Origin: CG2-30-46-19 sp034414555
Lineage (GTDB): Bacteria > Chloroflexota > Dehalococcoidia > GIF9 > AB-539-J10
NCBI GenBank assembly: GCA_034414555.1
Contig: DAOUMA010000003.1
Location: 62,001-126,000 of the forward strand
DNA length: 64,000 nucleotides
Reading direction: 5' to 3'
The first letter of the stretch is position 1. Each line of letters opens with the position of its first letter. Under the pieces are notes generated by a model. The model saw only the letters and a list, made by a program, of their open reading frames with translations. It was not told the DNA's origin and did not search any database. A program made the position numbers and the translations under genes. Shown here piece after piece: positions 14,854 through 23,054 of the stretch.

Positions 14854-15898
14854 GGAGGCGATAGACAACCTGGTCTCAGGTCGCTCGCTTACCTTTGAAC
14901 AGGCTGCCGAAGTAATGGAGGAGATAATGACTGGGCAGGCAACACCAGCTCAGATTGCTGCTTTCGTTACCGCGTTGCGCATCAAGGGAGAGACAGTGGA
15001 TGAGATTGTTGGTCTGGCAAGTGTTATGCGAGCCAAGGCAATACCGGTTCAAGTTACCCCGCCAGTAATTGATACCTGCGGAACCGGTGGTGATAGCTCC
15101 TTCACTTTTAATATCTCCACCGGAGCTGCTTTCGTTGCTGCTGGTGCCGGACTCAAAGTCGCCAAGCACGGGAACCGAGCAATGTCCAGCCATTGTGGCA
15201 GTGCTGACGTTCTCGAATCACTAGGGGTGAAGATTGACCTTGGAGCTGAGGCAGTGGCTCAGTGTTTGGAGAAAGTGGGCATTGGCTTTATGTTTGCTCC
15301 CATCTTCCACCCAGCGATGAAGTATGCGGCGGCTCCTCGGCGGGAGATTGGAATCCGCACCGTGTTTAATATTCTTGGTCCCTTGACTAATCCAGCTCAT
15401 GCCGAGTTCCAGGTCATTGGTGTTCCCTCTAAGGAATTGGGGGAGAAGATTGCTTCTGCCCTCTACCGTTTAGGCACAAAGCATTCTCTGGTAGTGCATG
15501 GTAGGGACGGCATGGATGAAATCTCAACCAGTGAAAGCTCGCTGGTGTGGGATATTACTCAAGACGAAGCGTCACCGGCTTACGAGGTCTGCCCCAGAGA
15601 TTTTGGGTTTCCGGAAGCAAACCGGGAAGAGGTCAAAGGAGGAACGCCTGAGGAAAATGCCGAGATGCTGCATCGCGTCCTGAAAGGAGAGAGAGGAGCG
15701 TGGCGAAATATAGTCGTTTTGAATGCCGCTGCAGCATTGGTTGCTGGCAACCGAGCATCGAATCTTGAACAGGGGGCTCGTATTGCCAAAGAGATAATTG
15801 ATAGTGGGAAGGCTCTAGCGAAGCTCGATGGGCTGGTCAGGCTCAGCCAGGGCCTGAGTTCTGAAAGCCAACAGCTGATAAAGAAAGATGTTAACTAA
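14846..15898 (+). CDS. trpD: anthranilate phosphoribosyltransferase
   Basis: 350 residues; transfers the phosphoribosyl group of PRPP to anthranilate. Motifs are VIDTCGTGGDSSFTFNIST for the glycine-rich PRPP loop (about residues 75-93), KHGNRAMSSHCGSADVLE, and GIRTVFNILGPLTNPA. Standard length. The start ATG overlaps trpG and the stop overlaps trpC by 11 bases. Confidence 0.97.
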   Translation: MIKEAIDNLVSGRSLTFEQAAEVMEEIMTGQATPAQIAAFVTALRIKGETVDEIVGLASVMRAKAIPVQVTPPVIDTCGTGGDSSFTFNISTGAAFVAAGAGLKVAKHGNRAMSSHCGSADVLESLGVKIDLGAEAVAQCLEKVGIGFMFAPIFHPAMKYAAAPRREIGIRTVFNILGPLTNPAHAEFQVIGVPSKELGEKIASALYRLGTKHSLVVHGRDGMDEISTSESSLVWDITQDEASPAYEVCPRDFGFPEANREEVKGGTPEENAEMLHRVLKGERGAWRNIVVLNAAAALVAGNRASNLEQGARIAKEIIDSGKALAKLDGLVRLSQGLSSESQQLIKKDVN

Positions 15899-16655
15899 AA
15901 TCATCGCTTTGAAAAAAGAAGAGGTAGAGCAGAGGAAGAAAACGCTCCCCTTAAGTCACCTAAAGGAGCGCGTTGCCCGGCAGAAACCGCCGCTTGACTT
16001 TGTTTCTGTTCTTAGCGGCGATGGCATTCATCTGATTGCCGAAATAAAGCAGGCATCACCATCACGAGGGATGCTCAATCCCAATCTTAACCTCACCGAA
16101 TTAGCCAAGACTTATGTTAAGGGTGGCGCTGCTGCTATCTCAGTGCTGACCGAGGCAAACTATTTCCAGGGCAGCATTGAACATCTCGCCGCGGTTAGAG
16201 AGGTGGTTAAACTTCCACTGCTGAGGAAGGATTTCATTTTTACTCCGTATCAAATATACGAGTCACGTGCCTATGGCGCAGATGCTTTATTGCTAATAGC
16301 GGCTATCCTGAGCCAAAGAGAAATTGAGCAGCTCCTTTCATTGAGCCATAGCCTTGGTTTAAGGTGTCTCGTTGAAGTCCACAATGAAGTTGAACTGGAA
16401 AAGGCTCTCCAAAGTTCAGCAAAAGTCATTGGCATTAATAACCGCGACCTTAAAACATTTAAAGTTGACCTTAATACGACGCACCGATTGCGTCCCCTTA
16501 TCCCACAAGCTCAGGTCGTAGTTAGCGAGAGCGGCATCAAGAGCCGAAGTGATGTGGAAAAACTGAAGAAGTGGGGAGTTAATGCCATTCTTGTTGGTGA
16601 GGCTCTTGTTACCGCTGGTGATGTTTTAACCAAGATTAGAGAGTTAATATCATGA
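15888..16655 (+). CDS. trpC: indole-3-glycerol phosphate synthase
   Basis: 255-residue (beta/alpha)8 enzyme that closes the indole ring. LIAEIKQASPSRGML near residue 49 carries the catalytic Lys of the EIKxxSPS signature. LLRKDFIFTPYQIYES, IGINNRDLKTFKVDL and VVSESGIKSRSDV are the other active-site and phosphate-loop segments. It overlaps trpF in ATGA. Confidence 0.97.
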   Translation: MLTKIIALKKEEVEQRKKTLPLSHLKERVARQKPPLDFVSVLSGDGIHLIAEIKQASPSRGMLNPNLNLTELAKTYVKGGAAAISVLTEANYFQGSIEHLAAVREVVKLPLLRKDFIFTPYQIYESRAYGADALLLIAAILSQREIEQLLSLSHSLGLRCLVEVHNEVELEKALQSSAKVIGINNRDLKTFKVDLNTTHRLRPLIPQAQVVVSESGIKSRSDVEKLKKWGVNAILVGEALVTAGDVLTKIRELIS

Positions 16656-17314
16656 CCAGAGTTAAGATTTGCGGAATCACAGAGGAGTCCCATGCACTGG
16701 CAGCAATTGAAGCCGGGGCTGACTTTATCGGATTGGTCTTTGCTCCCAGTTCACGTCGGATAACTCCGGCCAAGGCATATGAGATAGCTAGTGCAGTAAA
16801 GAAAAACAGCAATACCACAAAAGTGGTCGGCATCTTTGTCAATGCACCCCAGTCCATGGTAAACAAAGTTGCCGATTTCTGTGGTCTAGATTGGATTCAG
16901 CTAAGCGGCGATGAATCCTGGGAATACTGCCGCGACGTCATTAAACCAATTATCAAGGCAATCCCGGTAGAACAGCAATCTCCCCAAGAGATATACGCTA
17001 AACTGTCTGCTGGAGGCAAATTACTTTCCACACAACGCTTTATCACCCTCCTTGATTCTCGGGCTAACGGCAGGTATGGCGGAACAGGATTGACCTTCGA
17101 CTGGGAAATAGCACAACAAGTGGCACGGAGATTTCCCGTGATTATCGCTGGTGGTCTTAATTCGGAAAATGTTGCCCAAGCAATCGAATTGGTGGCGCCC
17201 TGGGGAGTAGATGTCTCCTCCGGAGTGGAGGTGGCTGGAGTTAAGAGTCCCGCTAAAATCAGAGCATTCATTGCGGCAGTAAGGAGAGTTGATGAAAATA
17301 AAAGAATTGCCTGA
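16652..17314 (+). CDS. trpF: phosphoribosylanthranilate isomerase
   Basis: 220-residue TIM barrel that isomerises PRA to CdRP. VKICGITEESHALAAIEAGAD holds the general-base Cys (residue 6-7). GLVFAPSSRRI, the acid Asp in LLDSRANGRYGGTG, and VIIAGGLNSENV/GVDVSSGVE follow. The 3' end overlaps the trpB ribosome-binding region by 23 bases, so trpB translation is coupled. Confidence 0.96.
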   Translation: MTRVKICGITEESHALAAIEAGADFIGLVFAPSSRRITPAKAYEIASAVKKNSNTTKVVGIFVNAPQSMVNKVADFCGLDWIQLSGDESWEYCRDVIKPIIKAIPVEQQSPQEIYAKLSAGGKLLSTQRFITLLDSRANGRYGGTGLTFDWEIAQQVARRFPVIIAGGLNSENVAQAIELVAPWGVDVSSGVEVAGVKSPAKIRAFIAAVRRVDENKRIA

Positions 17315-18491
17315 TCTCCACGGCTATTTTGAGCTGTTTGGTGGCCGGTTCGTCCCTGAGACGCTTATTCCAGCTTTAGATGAGCTAGAGTCAGCTTATA
17401 AAGAGGCGCAAAATGACCCATCCTTCTGGGCTGAATTTGACTCCTTATCTCATGACTACGCAGGAAGACCAACACCGCTTTATTTTGCCCAAAGGCTCAC
17501 TGAATATTGTGGCGGCGCTCAAATCTTCCTTAAAAGGGAAGACCTACTTCATACTGGAGCTCACAAGATAAACAATGCGCTAGGACAAGGTCTACTCGCT
17601 AAAAGAATGGAAAAACGAAGAATTATCGCTGAGACTGGTGCCGGGCAGCATGGAGTAGCCGCAGCGACCATTTGTGCCAAGCTAGGGCTGGAATGCATCG
17701 TCTACATGGGGGAAGAGGATATACATCGCCAAGCACTTAATGTCTTCCGCATGAAGCTACTTGGTGCAGAAGTTCACCCTGTTTCTTCAGGTAGCAAAAC
17801 CCTGAAAGACGCTATAAATGAAGCGATAAGAGACTGGGTAACCAATGTGAGCGATACTTACTATCTCCTGGGGTCAGTGGTGGGACCTCACCCCTATCCT
17901 GTAATGGTGCGTGATTTCCAGTCAGTCACAGGCAAAGAAACCAAGGAGCAGATTTTGCACAAATGTGGTCGCTTGCCTGATTATATAATTGCCTGTGTTG
18001 GTGGTGGAAGCAACGCCATCGGCATCTTTCATCCCTTTGTGAACGACAAAGAGGTCAAGTTCATCGGGGTAGAAGCGGCAGGAAGAGGAATCAAGACTCT
18101 ACAACACGCTGCCTCCCTGGTTGCAGGAAAAGTAGGAGTGCTCCACGGGGCAAAATCCTATGTCCTCCAAGATGATGCTGGGCAGATTCGTGAGACGCAC
18201 AGCATTGCTCCTGGACTGGATTACCCTGGTGTCGGACCTGAGCATAGCTACTATAAAGCTATAGGGAGAGCCACTTATGTTGCTGTGGATGATAACACGG
18301 CATTAGAGGCTTTTCAGCTCCTTTGCCAAACCGAGGGAATTATACCGGCGCTTGAGCCAGCGCATGCCATATCATACGCTGTCAAGATGGCAAGCTCTTT
18401 AGATAAGGAGCAAATCATTGTAGTCAACCTTTCTGGTCGTGGCGATAAAGATGTGGATATCGTGGTTAGGGCGTTGGGGATGGAGCCATGA
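17292..18491 (+). CDS. trpB: tryptophan synthase beta subunit (TrpB1)
   Basis: 399 residues. The ATG at 17292, 5 bases after GGAG, is preferred to the TTG one codon earlier. This is the PLP enzyme that condenses indole and serine. LKREDLLHTGAHKINNALGQ contains the PLP Lys near residue 85. ETGAGQHGVAAAT, CVGGGSNAIGIFHPF (phosphate loop) and SGRGDKDV complete the fold. It is the TrpA-partner (TrpB1) type, immediately followed by trpA with a 4-base overlap. A second, divergent TrpB lies downstream at 19395. Confidence 0.97.
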   Translation: MKIKELPDLHGYFELFGGRFVPETLIPALDELESAYKEAQNDPSFWAEFDSLSHDYAGRPTPLYFAQRLTEYCGGAQIFLKREDLLHTGAHKINNALGQGLLAKRMEKRRIIAETGAGQHGVAAATICAKLGLECIVYMGEEDIHRQALNVFRMKLLGAEVHPVSSGSKTLKDAINEAIRDWVTNVSDTYYLLGSVVGPHPYPVMVRDFQSVTGKETKEQILHKCGRLPDYIIACVGGGSNAIGIFHPFVNDKEVKFIGVEAAGRGIKTLQHAASLVAGKVGVLHGAKSYVLQDDAGQIRETHSIAPGLDYPGVGPEHSYYKAIGRATYVAVDDNTALEAFQLLCQTEGIIPALEPAHAISYAVKMASSLDKEQIIVVNLSGRGDKDVDIVVRALGMEP

Positions 18492-19276
18492 ACCGCATCG
18501 CCTCTGTTTTTACCAAACCAAATCATACTGCCTTTATCTCCTATGTCACCGTGGGTTATCCCAGCATCGAAGCAACCCTAAAAGTGGTCCCTATCCTTGC
18601 TGATAGCGGATGTGACATCATAGAGTTGGGCATCCCTTTCTCCGACCCCATAGCAGATGGCGTCACCATACAGAAGGCAAGCTTTCATGCCTTACAAAAT
18701 GGGGTTACCCCGAAAGTTTGCCTGGAGGCAGCCAAAAAATTAAGCCGAAAGGTTAAAACCCCACTGATATTCATGACTTATTTCAACTTGGTCTTTAATT
18801 ATGGCCTCGAGGAATTTTGTGACGCCTGTGTTAACTCCGGCATCGATGGTCTAATTATTCCTGACCTTCCCCCGGAGGAAGGCTCAGAGTTAGAGCTTAT
18901 TGCCCAAAATCATGCCATTGACCTCATTTACCTTCTGGCTCCCACCAGCACTGAACAGCGTATTCAGCTTGTAGCCCAGAGGTCTCGTGGCTTTATATAC
19001 CTGGTTTCAGTAACCGGGGTTACCGGAGCCAGAGATAATTTACCCCCAAACTTGGAGGATTTTGTAACCAGGGTAAGAAGAGTAGCCAGCCAGCCCCTTT
19101 GTGTCGGATTTGGAATATCTACCCCAAGGCAAGCCAGGCAAATAGCTAGAATAGCTGATGGAGTGATTGTCGGCAGTCGAATCATTCAACTTATGGAGTC
19201 TGACAGTGAAGTCTTGACACCAGTTCAGGATTTTACCATAAGATTGAGAGAGGCACTTGATACCGTGACAACCTAA
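18488..19276 (+). CDS. trpA: tryptophan synthase alpha subunit
   Basis: 262 residues; splits indole-3-glycerol phosphate and channels indole to TrpB1. The catalytic acids are in IIELGIPFSDPIADGVTIQ (Glu and Asp). LIIPDLPPEEG, YLVSVTGVTGAR, CVGFGISTP and GVIVGSRII are conserved barrel loops. It ends the co-transcribed trpEGDCFBA series; 118 bases separate it from trpB2. Confidence 0.96.
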   Translation: MNRIASVFTKPNHTAFISYVTVGYPSIEATLKVVPILADSGCDIIELGIPFSDPIADGVTIQKASFHALQNGVTPKVCLEAAKKLSRKVKTPLIFMTYFNLVFNYGLEEFCDACVNSGIDGLIIPDLPPEEGSELELIAQNHAIDLIYLLAPTSTEQRIQLVAQRSRGFIYLVSVTGVTGARDNLPPNLEDFVTRVRRVASQPLCVGFGISTPRQARQIARIADGVIVGSRIIQLMESDSEVLTPVQDFTIRLREALDTVTT

Positions 19277-19312
19277 TTTTAACAGCTTTATTATGCTGAA
19301 GGAGGTTTGATT

Positions 19313-19345
19313 ATGTTCAATATTGAGACATGGTGCCGAATATGA
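19313..19345 (+). CDS. possible 10-codon leader peptide before trpB2
   Basis: ATG with a strong Shine-Dalgarno (AAGGAGG ending 7 bases before it) encodes MFNIETWCRI and stops. It contains one Trp codon. The ribosome-binding site is as good as that of trpB2 itself, and the ORF ends 49 bases before the trpB2 ATG. No terminator hairpin is evident, so classical attenuation is not shown. Confidence 0.25.
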   Translation: MFNIETWCRI

Positions 19346-19394
19346 AGAGTAAAAATTAACGAGCAAACAAATTAACTAAAGAAAGGAGGTAAAA

Positions 19395-20756
19395 ATGGAA
19401 AGAACAAAGTTCACACTTGACGAAACAGAAATCCCTACTCGGTGGTACAATATCCAGGCTGATTTGCCCAAGCCACTGCCGCCAGTCTTACACCCAGCTA
19501 CCGGAAAGCCAGTCACCCCTGATGATTTGGCGCCTCTATTTCCCATGGAGTTAATCAAGCAAGAAGTAAGCACTGAGAGGTGGATTGAAATCCCCGAGGA
19601 AGTGCGTGAGGTATACAAGCTATGGAGGCCAACAACACTATTTCGAGCGCACAGATTAGAAAAGGCTCTGGATACACCAGCCAAGATTTTCTACAAATAT
19701 GAAGGCACGAGCCCGCCGGGAAGCCATAAGCCTAACACTGCTGTAGCTCAAGCATATTACAACAAGCAGGAAGGAGTAAAGCGCATCACCACCGAGACTG
19801 GAGCCGGTCAGTGGGGAAGCGCTCTATCTTTTGGCGGTGCCTGCTTCGGCATTGAGATTAAGGTTTACATGGTCAGGATTAGCTATGAACAAAAACCATA
19901 CCGAAGAATAATGATGGAGACCTGGGGAGCTAAATGTGTACCCAGTCCCAGTCCTGATACCAAAGCGGGGCGAGATATGCTGGCAAAATGGCCAGATTGC
20001 CCCGGCAGCCTGGGGCTTGCCATTAGTGAGGCTGTGGAGGATTGCGTGTCTCGTGATGATACACACTACGCCCTGGGCAGCGTGCTTAACCACGTCCTGC
20101 TGCACCAAACCGTCAATGGCTTAGAGGCGAAAAAGCTAATGGAGAAGGCCGACGCCTACCCTGATATTATTGTCGGCTGTATTGGCGGCGGCTCGAACTT
20201 CGCCGGGCTGTTTTTGCCCTTTGTCAAGGATAAAATTGATGGGACGAAGCCGGACCTACGCATCATCAATGTAGAGCCTATGTCTGCTCCGTCTCTGACC
20301 AAGGGACCATATGCCTATGATTTCGGCGATAGCGCCAAGCTCACTCCGTTGATTAAGATGTATACCCTGGGGCATGGCTTCATTCCACCCCCGATCCATG
20401 CTGGTGGATTGCGCTACCATGGAATGGCACCCATCATCTGTCATCTGTACAACCTGGGTTTTGTTGAAGCCAGAGCCGAGCACCAGCTTGCTACCTTCAA
20501 AGCAGGGGTAACTTTTGCCCGCACTGAGGGCATTATCAGCGCACCGGAGACAAACCATTGCATCAAGGTAGCAATTGATGAAGCGTTGAAATGTCGGGAA
20601 TCAGGTGAGTCAAAAACCATCCTGATAGCCCATAGCGGCCATGGACATGTTGATATGACTGCTTATGATGCTTACTTCTCAGGCAAGCTCCAGGATTATG
20701 AGTATCCCGCGGACAAAGTAAAGGAGGCACTGGCTGAGTTACCAAAGGTAGGCTAA
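19395..20756 (+). CDS. trpB2: TrpB2-type tryptophan synthase beta-like PLP enzyme
   Basis: 453 residues, about 50 longer than TrpB1, with the N-terminal extension typical of the TrpB2 group. SPPGSHKPNTAVAQAY carries the PLP Lys; TETGAGQWGSALSFGG and VGCIGGGSNFAG form the cofactor and phosphate sites; SGHGHVDM ends the catalytic core. TrpB2 proteins bind TrpA poorly and are thought to salvage free indole or act as serine-using enzymes. The gene has a perfect AAAGGAGG site 5-6 bases upstream. It is separated from trpA by 118 bases, but no terminator intervenes, so it is probably under the same T-box. Confidence 0.93.
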   Translation: MERTKFTLDETEIPTRWYNIQADLPKPLPPVLHPATGKPVTPDDLAPLFPMELIKQEVSTERWIEIPEEVREVYKLWRPTTLFRAHRLEKALDTPAKIFYKYEGTSPPGSHKPNTAVAQAYYNKQEGVKRITTETGAGQWGSALSFGGACFGIEIKVYMVRISYEQKPYRRIMMETWGAKCVPSPSPDTKAGRDMLAKWPDCPGSLGLAISEAVEDCVSRDDTHYALGSVLNHVLLHQTVNGLEAKKLMEKADAYPDIIVGCIGGGSNFAGLFLPFVKDKIDGTKPDLRIINVEPMSAPSLTKGPYAYDFGDSAKLTPLIKMYTLGHGFIPPPIHAGGLRYHGMAPIICHLYNLGFVEARAEHQLATFKAGVTFARTEGIISAPETNHCIKVAIDEALKCRESGESKTILIAHSGHGHVDMTAYDAYFSGKLQDYEYPADKVKEALAELPKVG

Positions 20757-20758
20757 AC

Positions 20759-21532
20759 CTATAACACCACCTTCATATTTTCGTGGCCCAGGCTTACATC
20801 AGCTCCCAGTTCATTAGCCACCTGGGCCACTTCCTCACTAAGCTGCTGTTCATAGGAAATAGCAATGTGGATAACGATGACCTTTGGCAAATAACCTTTA
20901 AGTTGCTTGAACTGGATAAGCTCGTCCTTCAGCAGTTGCGGGGTAAGATGCCCAGCTTTCCTGGCAAAATCTCCCAACATATTTGGAAAAGAAGACTCAC
21001 AGATAAGTAAATCCGGAGCAATATACTGCCAGCAATCAGATAGGCCGGGACCGGTATCACTGGTATAAAACAACTTTTTGCCCTCGGGAGAGGTAACTTG
21101 ATAACCAACGGTGGGGGCACTGTGTCTTACCGGAACAGCCAGGACTTGATATCCTGCGATATTCTGTCGCTTATACCGCTCAACAAACTCAAACCGAAGC
21201 GTCGGCCTTTCCTTAGAGGGATATTCAAGCAAATTGGCGTAAATCTTGCCATCAAGGAGACAGGGGATAACCACATCAAAAGTTTCCGGTAAAGCATAGA
21301 CCTTAATTTGACCATTCCACAAAGCAGCGTTGTAACCAAGAGTGACTAAATCCCGTGTGTGGTCAAAATGATGGTGAGTAAGCAATACAGCTTTGATTTT
21401 TTCTTGCTCAGCTAAAGAAAGGGCAGAGGTAAGCCCACCAGCATCTATAGCTAAAACATTATCAAGCAAAAAAGAAGTTAGGCGAGCCCCTTTAGCTTCA
21501 TTGCTATGGGCGCCTAAGATTCGTAGCTCCAC
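20759..21532 (-). CDS. MBL-fold hydrolase, RNase Z/cyclic-nucleotide phosphodiesterase-like
   Basis: 257 residues. LLTHHHFDHTRDL (about residues 51-63) is the metal motif HxHxDH; AVPVRHSAPTVGYQV, YTSDTGPGL and ICESSFPN give the further ligands. The pattern matches the beta-CASP-lacking RNase Z/AtsA-like branch, which includes class II cAMP phosphodiesterases. Substrate unknown. It overlaps the PadR gene by a single base and is likely under its control; its stop is 2 bases from the convergent trpB2 stop. Confidence 0.8.
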   Translation of the reverse strand: MELRILGAHSNEAKGARLTSFLLDNVLAIDAGGLTSALSLAEQEKIKAVLLTHHHFDHTRDLVTLGYNAALWNGQIKVYALPETFDVVIPCLLDGKIYANLLEYPSKERPTLRFEFVERYKRQNIAGYQVLAVPVRHSAPTVGYQVTSPEGKKLFYTSDTGPGLSDCWQYIAPDLLICESSFPNMLGDFARKAGHLTPQLLKDELIQFKQLKGYLPKVIVIHIAISYEQQLSEEVAQVANELGADVSLGHENMKVVL

Positions 21533-21894
21533 TATTTCGCTTTCGGCTGCAAAGATAGCTTTCGATAGCCTATAATCTTGCTGGCAGCATTATAAAATTG
21601 CTGCCATTCAATTAACTTCTCCATCAAAATCTGATGCCCTTTCTCAGTTAATTCATAGCATCTTCGCTTTCGTTTCTGGGTAACCTGTTGCCAGGTGCTC
21701 AACACCAATCCTTCCTTCTCCAAGCGGCGTAAAGCTGAATAAATGGTGCTCCCTTTAAATTCGAAGTAGCCTTGACTTCTTTTATCTAACTCTTTAGCGA
21801 TTTGATAACCATATGCTGGTAACTCGTTGATAATAAAAAGTAACAAAGGTTCCACAATGCCTTTTAACAACTGTTGCACATAAAATTGAGCCAT
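21532..21894 (-). CDS. PadR-family transcriptional regulator
   Basis: 120 residues. The N-terminal winged helix has LLFIINELPAYGYQIAKEL and GSTIYSALRRLEKEGLV, a clear PadR signature. RRCYELTEKGHQILMEKL forms the wing and the start of the dimerisation helix. It is divergent from the HtrA-like protease (89 bases to its ATG) and fused in one operon with the MBL hydrolase, so either could be its target. The effector is unknown. Confidence 0.9.
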   Translation of the reverse strand: MAQFYVQQLLKGIVEPLLLFIINELPAYGYQIAKELDKRSQGYFEFKGSTIYSALRRLEKEGLVLSTWQQVTQKRKRRCYELTEKGHQILMEKLIEWQQFYNAASKIIGYRKLSLQPKAK

Positions 21895-21944
21895 CGAATA
21901 TTAGTTTACCACCTATCACTGAATAAGTCACTGCACCGGAAAAC

Positions 21945-21973
21945 TTGCTTTTTAAAGCCAGCGTTACTAAAAT
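21945..21973 (+). promoter_or_regulatory. candidate promoter of the HtrA-like protease
   Basis: TTGCTT at 21945-21950, 17 bases, TAAAAT at 21968-21973. The expected +1 is about 4 bases before the ATG at 21984, which has no Shine-Dalgarno; a leaderless or near-leaderless mRNA is suggested. Confidence 0.35.
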
Positions 21974-21983
21974 TAACCACATC

Positions 21984-23054
21984 ATGGTTAGTAGATTCAA
22001 ATACATCATTCTTTTCCTGGTAGCAGTGGTTTTGATTTTCTCAGGTGTAAGTGGCTGTACTACTCCACATAATGCGTCCACGCCCACGCCTGGCAATCTC
22101 ACAGGAACTGCTGAGCCTAACTGGACTTTCCCCACCGCAGGTAATCAATCAAACATTTCCTTGCCAGACTTTGCCGCAATAGTCGCCAAGGTGAAACCAG
22201 CAGTGGTATCAGTAACCACAGACATAGCCAAAGGCTCCGGATTTGTGATTGACGGAAAGCAGGGCTATATTGCTACCAATGACCATGTGGTTGAAAATGC
22301 CCAAAACATAGAAGTGACTCTCGATAATGGCGAAACGCTTTCCGCAACAATAGTGGGCAAAGACGCCTTGACTGACTTAGCAGTAGTCCAGATTAATGCT
22401 ACAGATTTGCCCTGTGTCTCTTTAGGCAATTCCTCTTCAGTAGCAGTAGGCGATTGGGTTTTAGCCATAGGCAACGCCTTTGGCATGGGACTGAGGGTAA
22501 CCGAAGGAATTATAAGCGGATTGAATGTCACCATAACCCTATCCACCGGGGAGAAGCTGTATAACCTGATTGAAACTACCGCAGCAATCAACCCCGGTAA
22601 TAGTGGCGGACCATTGGTAAATATGAACGGGGAAGTGATAGGCATTACCAGTGCCAAAATCATCGGGGCAGAACTTATGAGTTATGCCATAAGCAGCGAT
22701 AGCGCCAGGCCAATCATTGAAGATCTGATCCACCAGGGCTACATAATTCGCCCCTGGCTGGGAGTAAATCTTCAAACTATGGATTGGGTCACCGCATGGC
22801 TCAACAACCTTCCAAACATCTCAGGAGTATTGGTTACAAACGTGACCCCTAACAGCCCAGCAGAGGCTGCTGGGTTAAAGAATGGAGATATAATCACCAA
22901 ATTCCAAGGTAAGGAAATTGATACCGCTCAGGCATTACAGGAGGCGATACTCAATTGCTATGTTGGTGAAAACGTAGAGATAACTTTCGTTAGAGGAACA
23001 GTTACAATGACAACCCATGCTGTGCTAAGCTCAACTCCACCACCCCAAAGCTAG
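21984..23054 (+). CDS. HtrA/DegP-like serine protease, lipoprotein with one PDZ domain
   Basis: 356 residues from the ATG at 21984; this start gives a clean signal peptide, unlike the TTG at 21945. The N-terminal hydrophobic segment ends in a lipobox SGVSGC, so the protein is probably lipid-anchored outside the membrane. The trypsin-like domain shows the triad in NDHVVENA (His), DALTDLAVV (Asp) and NPGNSGGPL (Ser). The last ~90 residues form a PDZ domain (VTPNSPAEAAGLKNGDIITKFQGKEI, given in part). It is an extracytoplasmic quality-control protease by family. Convergent with ileS, with stops adjacent. Confidence 0.93.
   Translation: MVSRFKYIILFLVAVVLIFSGVSGCTTPHNASTPTPGNLTGTAEPNWTFPTAGNQSNISLPDFAAIVAKVKPAVVSVTTDIAKGSGFVIDGKQGYIATNDHVVENAQNIEVTLDNGETLSATIVGKDALTDLAVVQINATDLPCVSLGNSSSVAVGDWVLAIGNAFGMGLRVTEGIISGLNVTITLSTGEKLYNLIETTAAINPGNSGGPLVNMNGEVIGITSAKIIGAELMSYAISSDSARPIIEDLIHQGYIIRPWLGVNLQTMDWVTAWLNNLPNISGVLVTNVTPNSPAEAAGLKNGDIITKFQGKEIDTAQALQEAILNCYVGENVEITFVRGTVTMTTHAVLSSTPPPQS

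Noticed and set aside
21945..21983. Upstream TTG start for the HtrA-like protease
   Set aside because: It would extend the signal peptide with unconserved residues and coincides with the probable -35 box.
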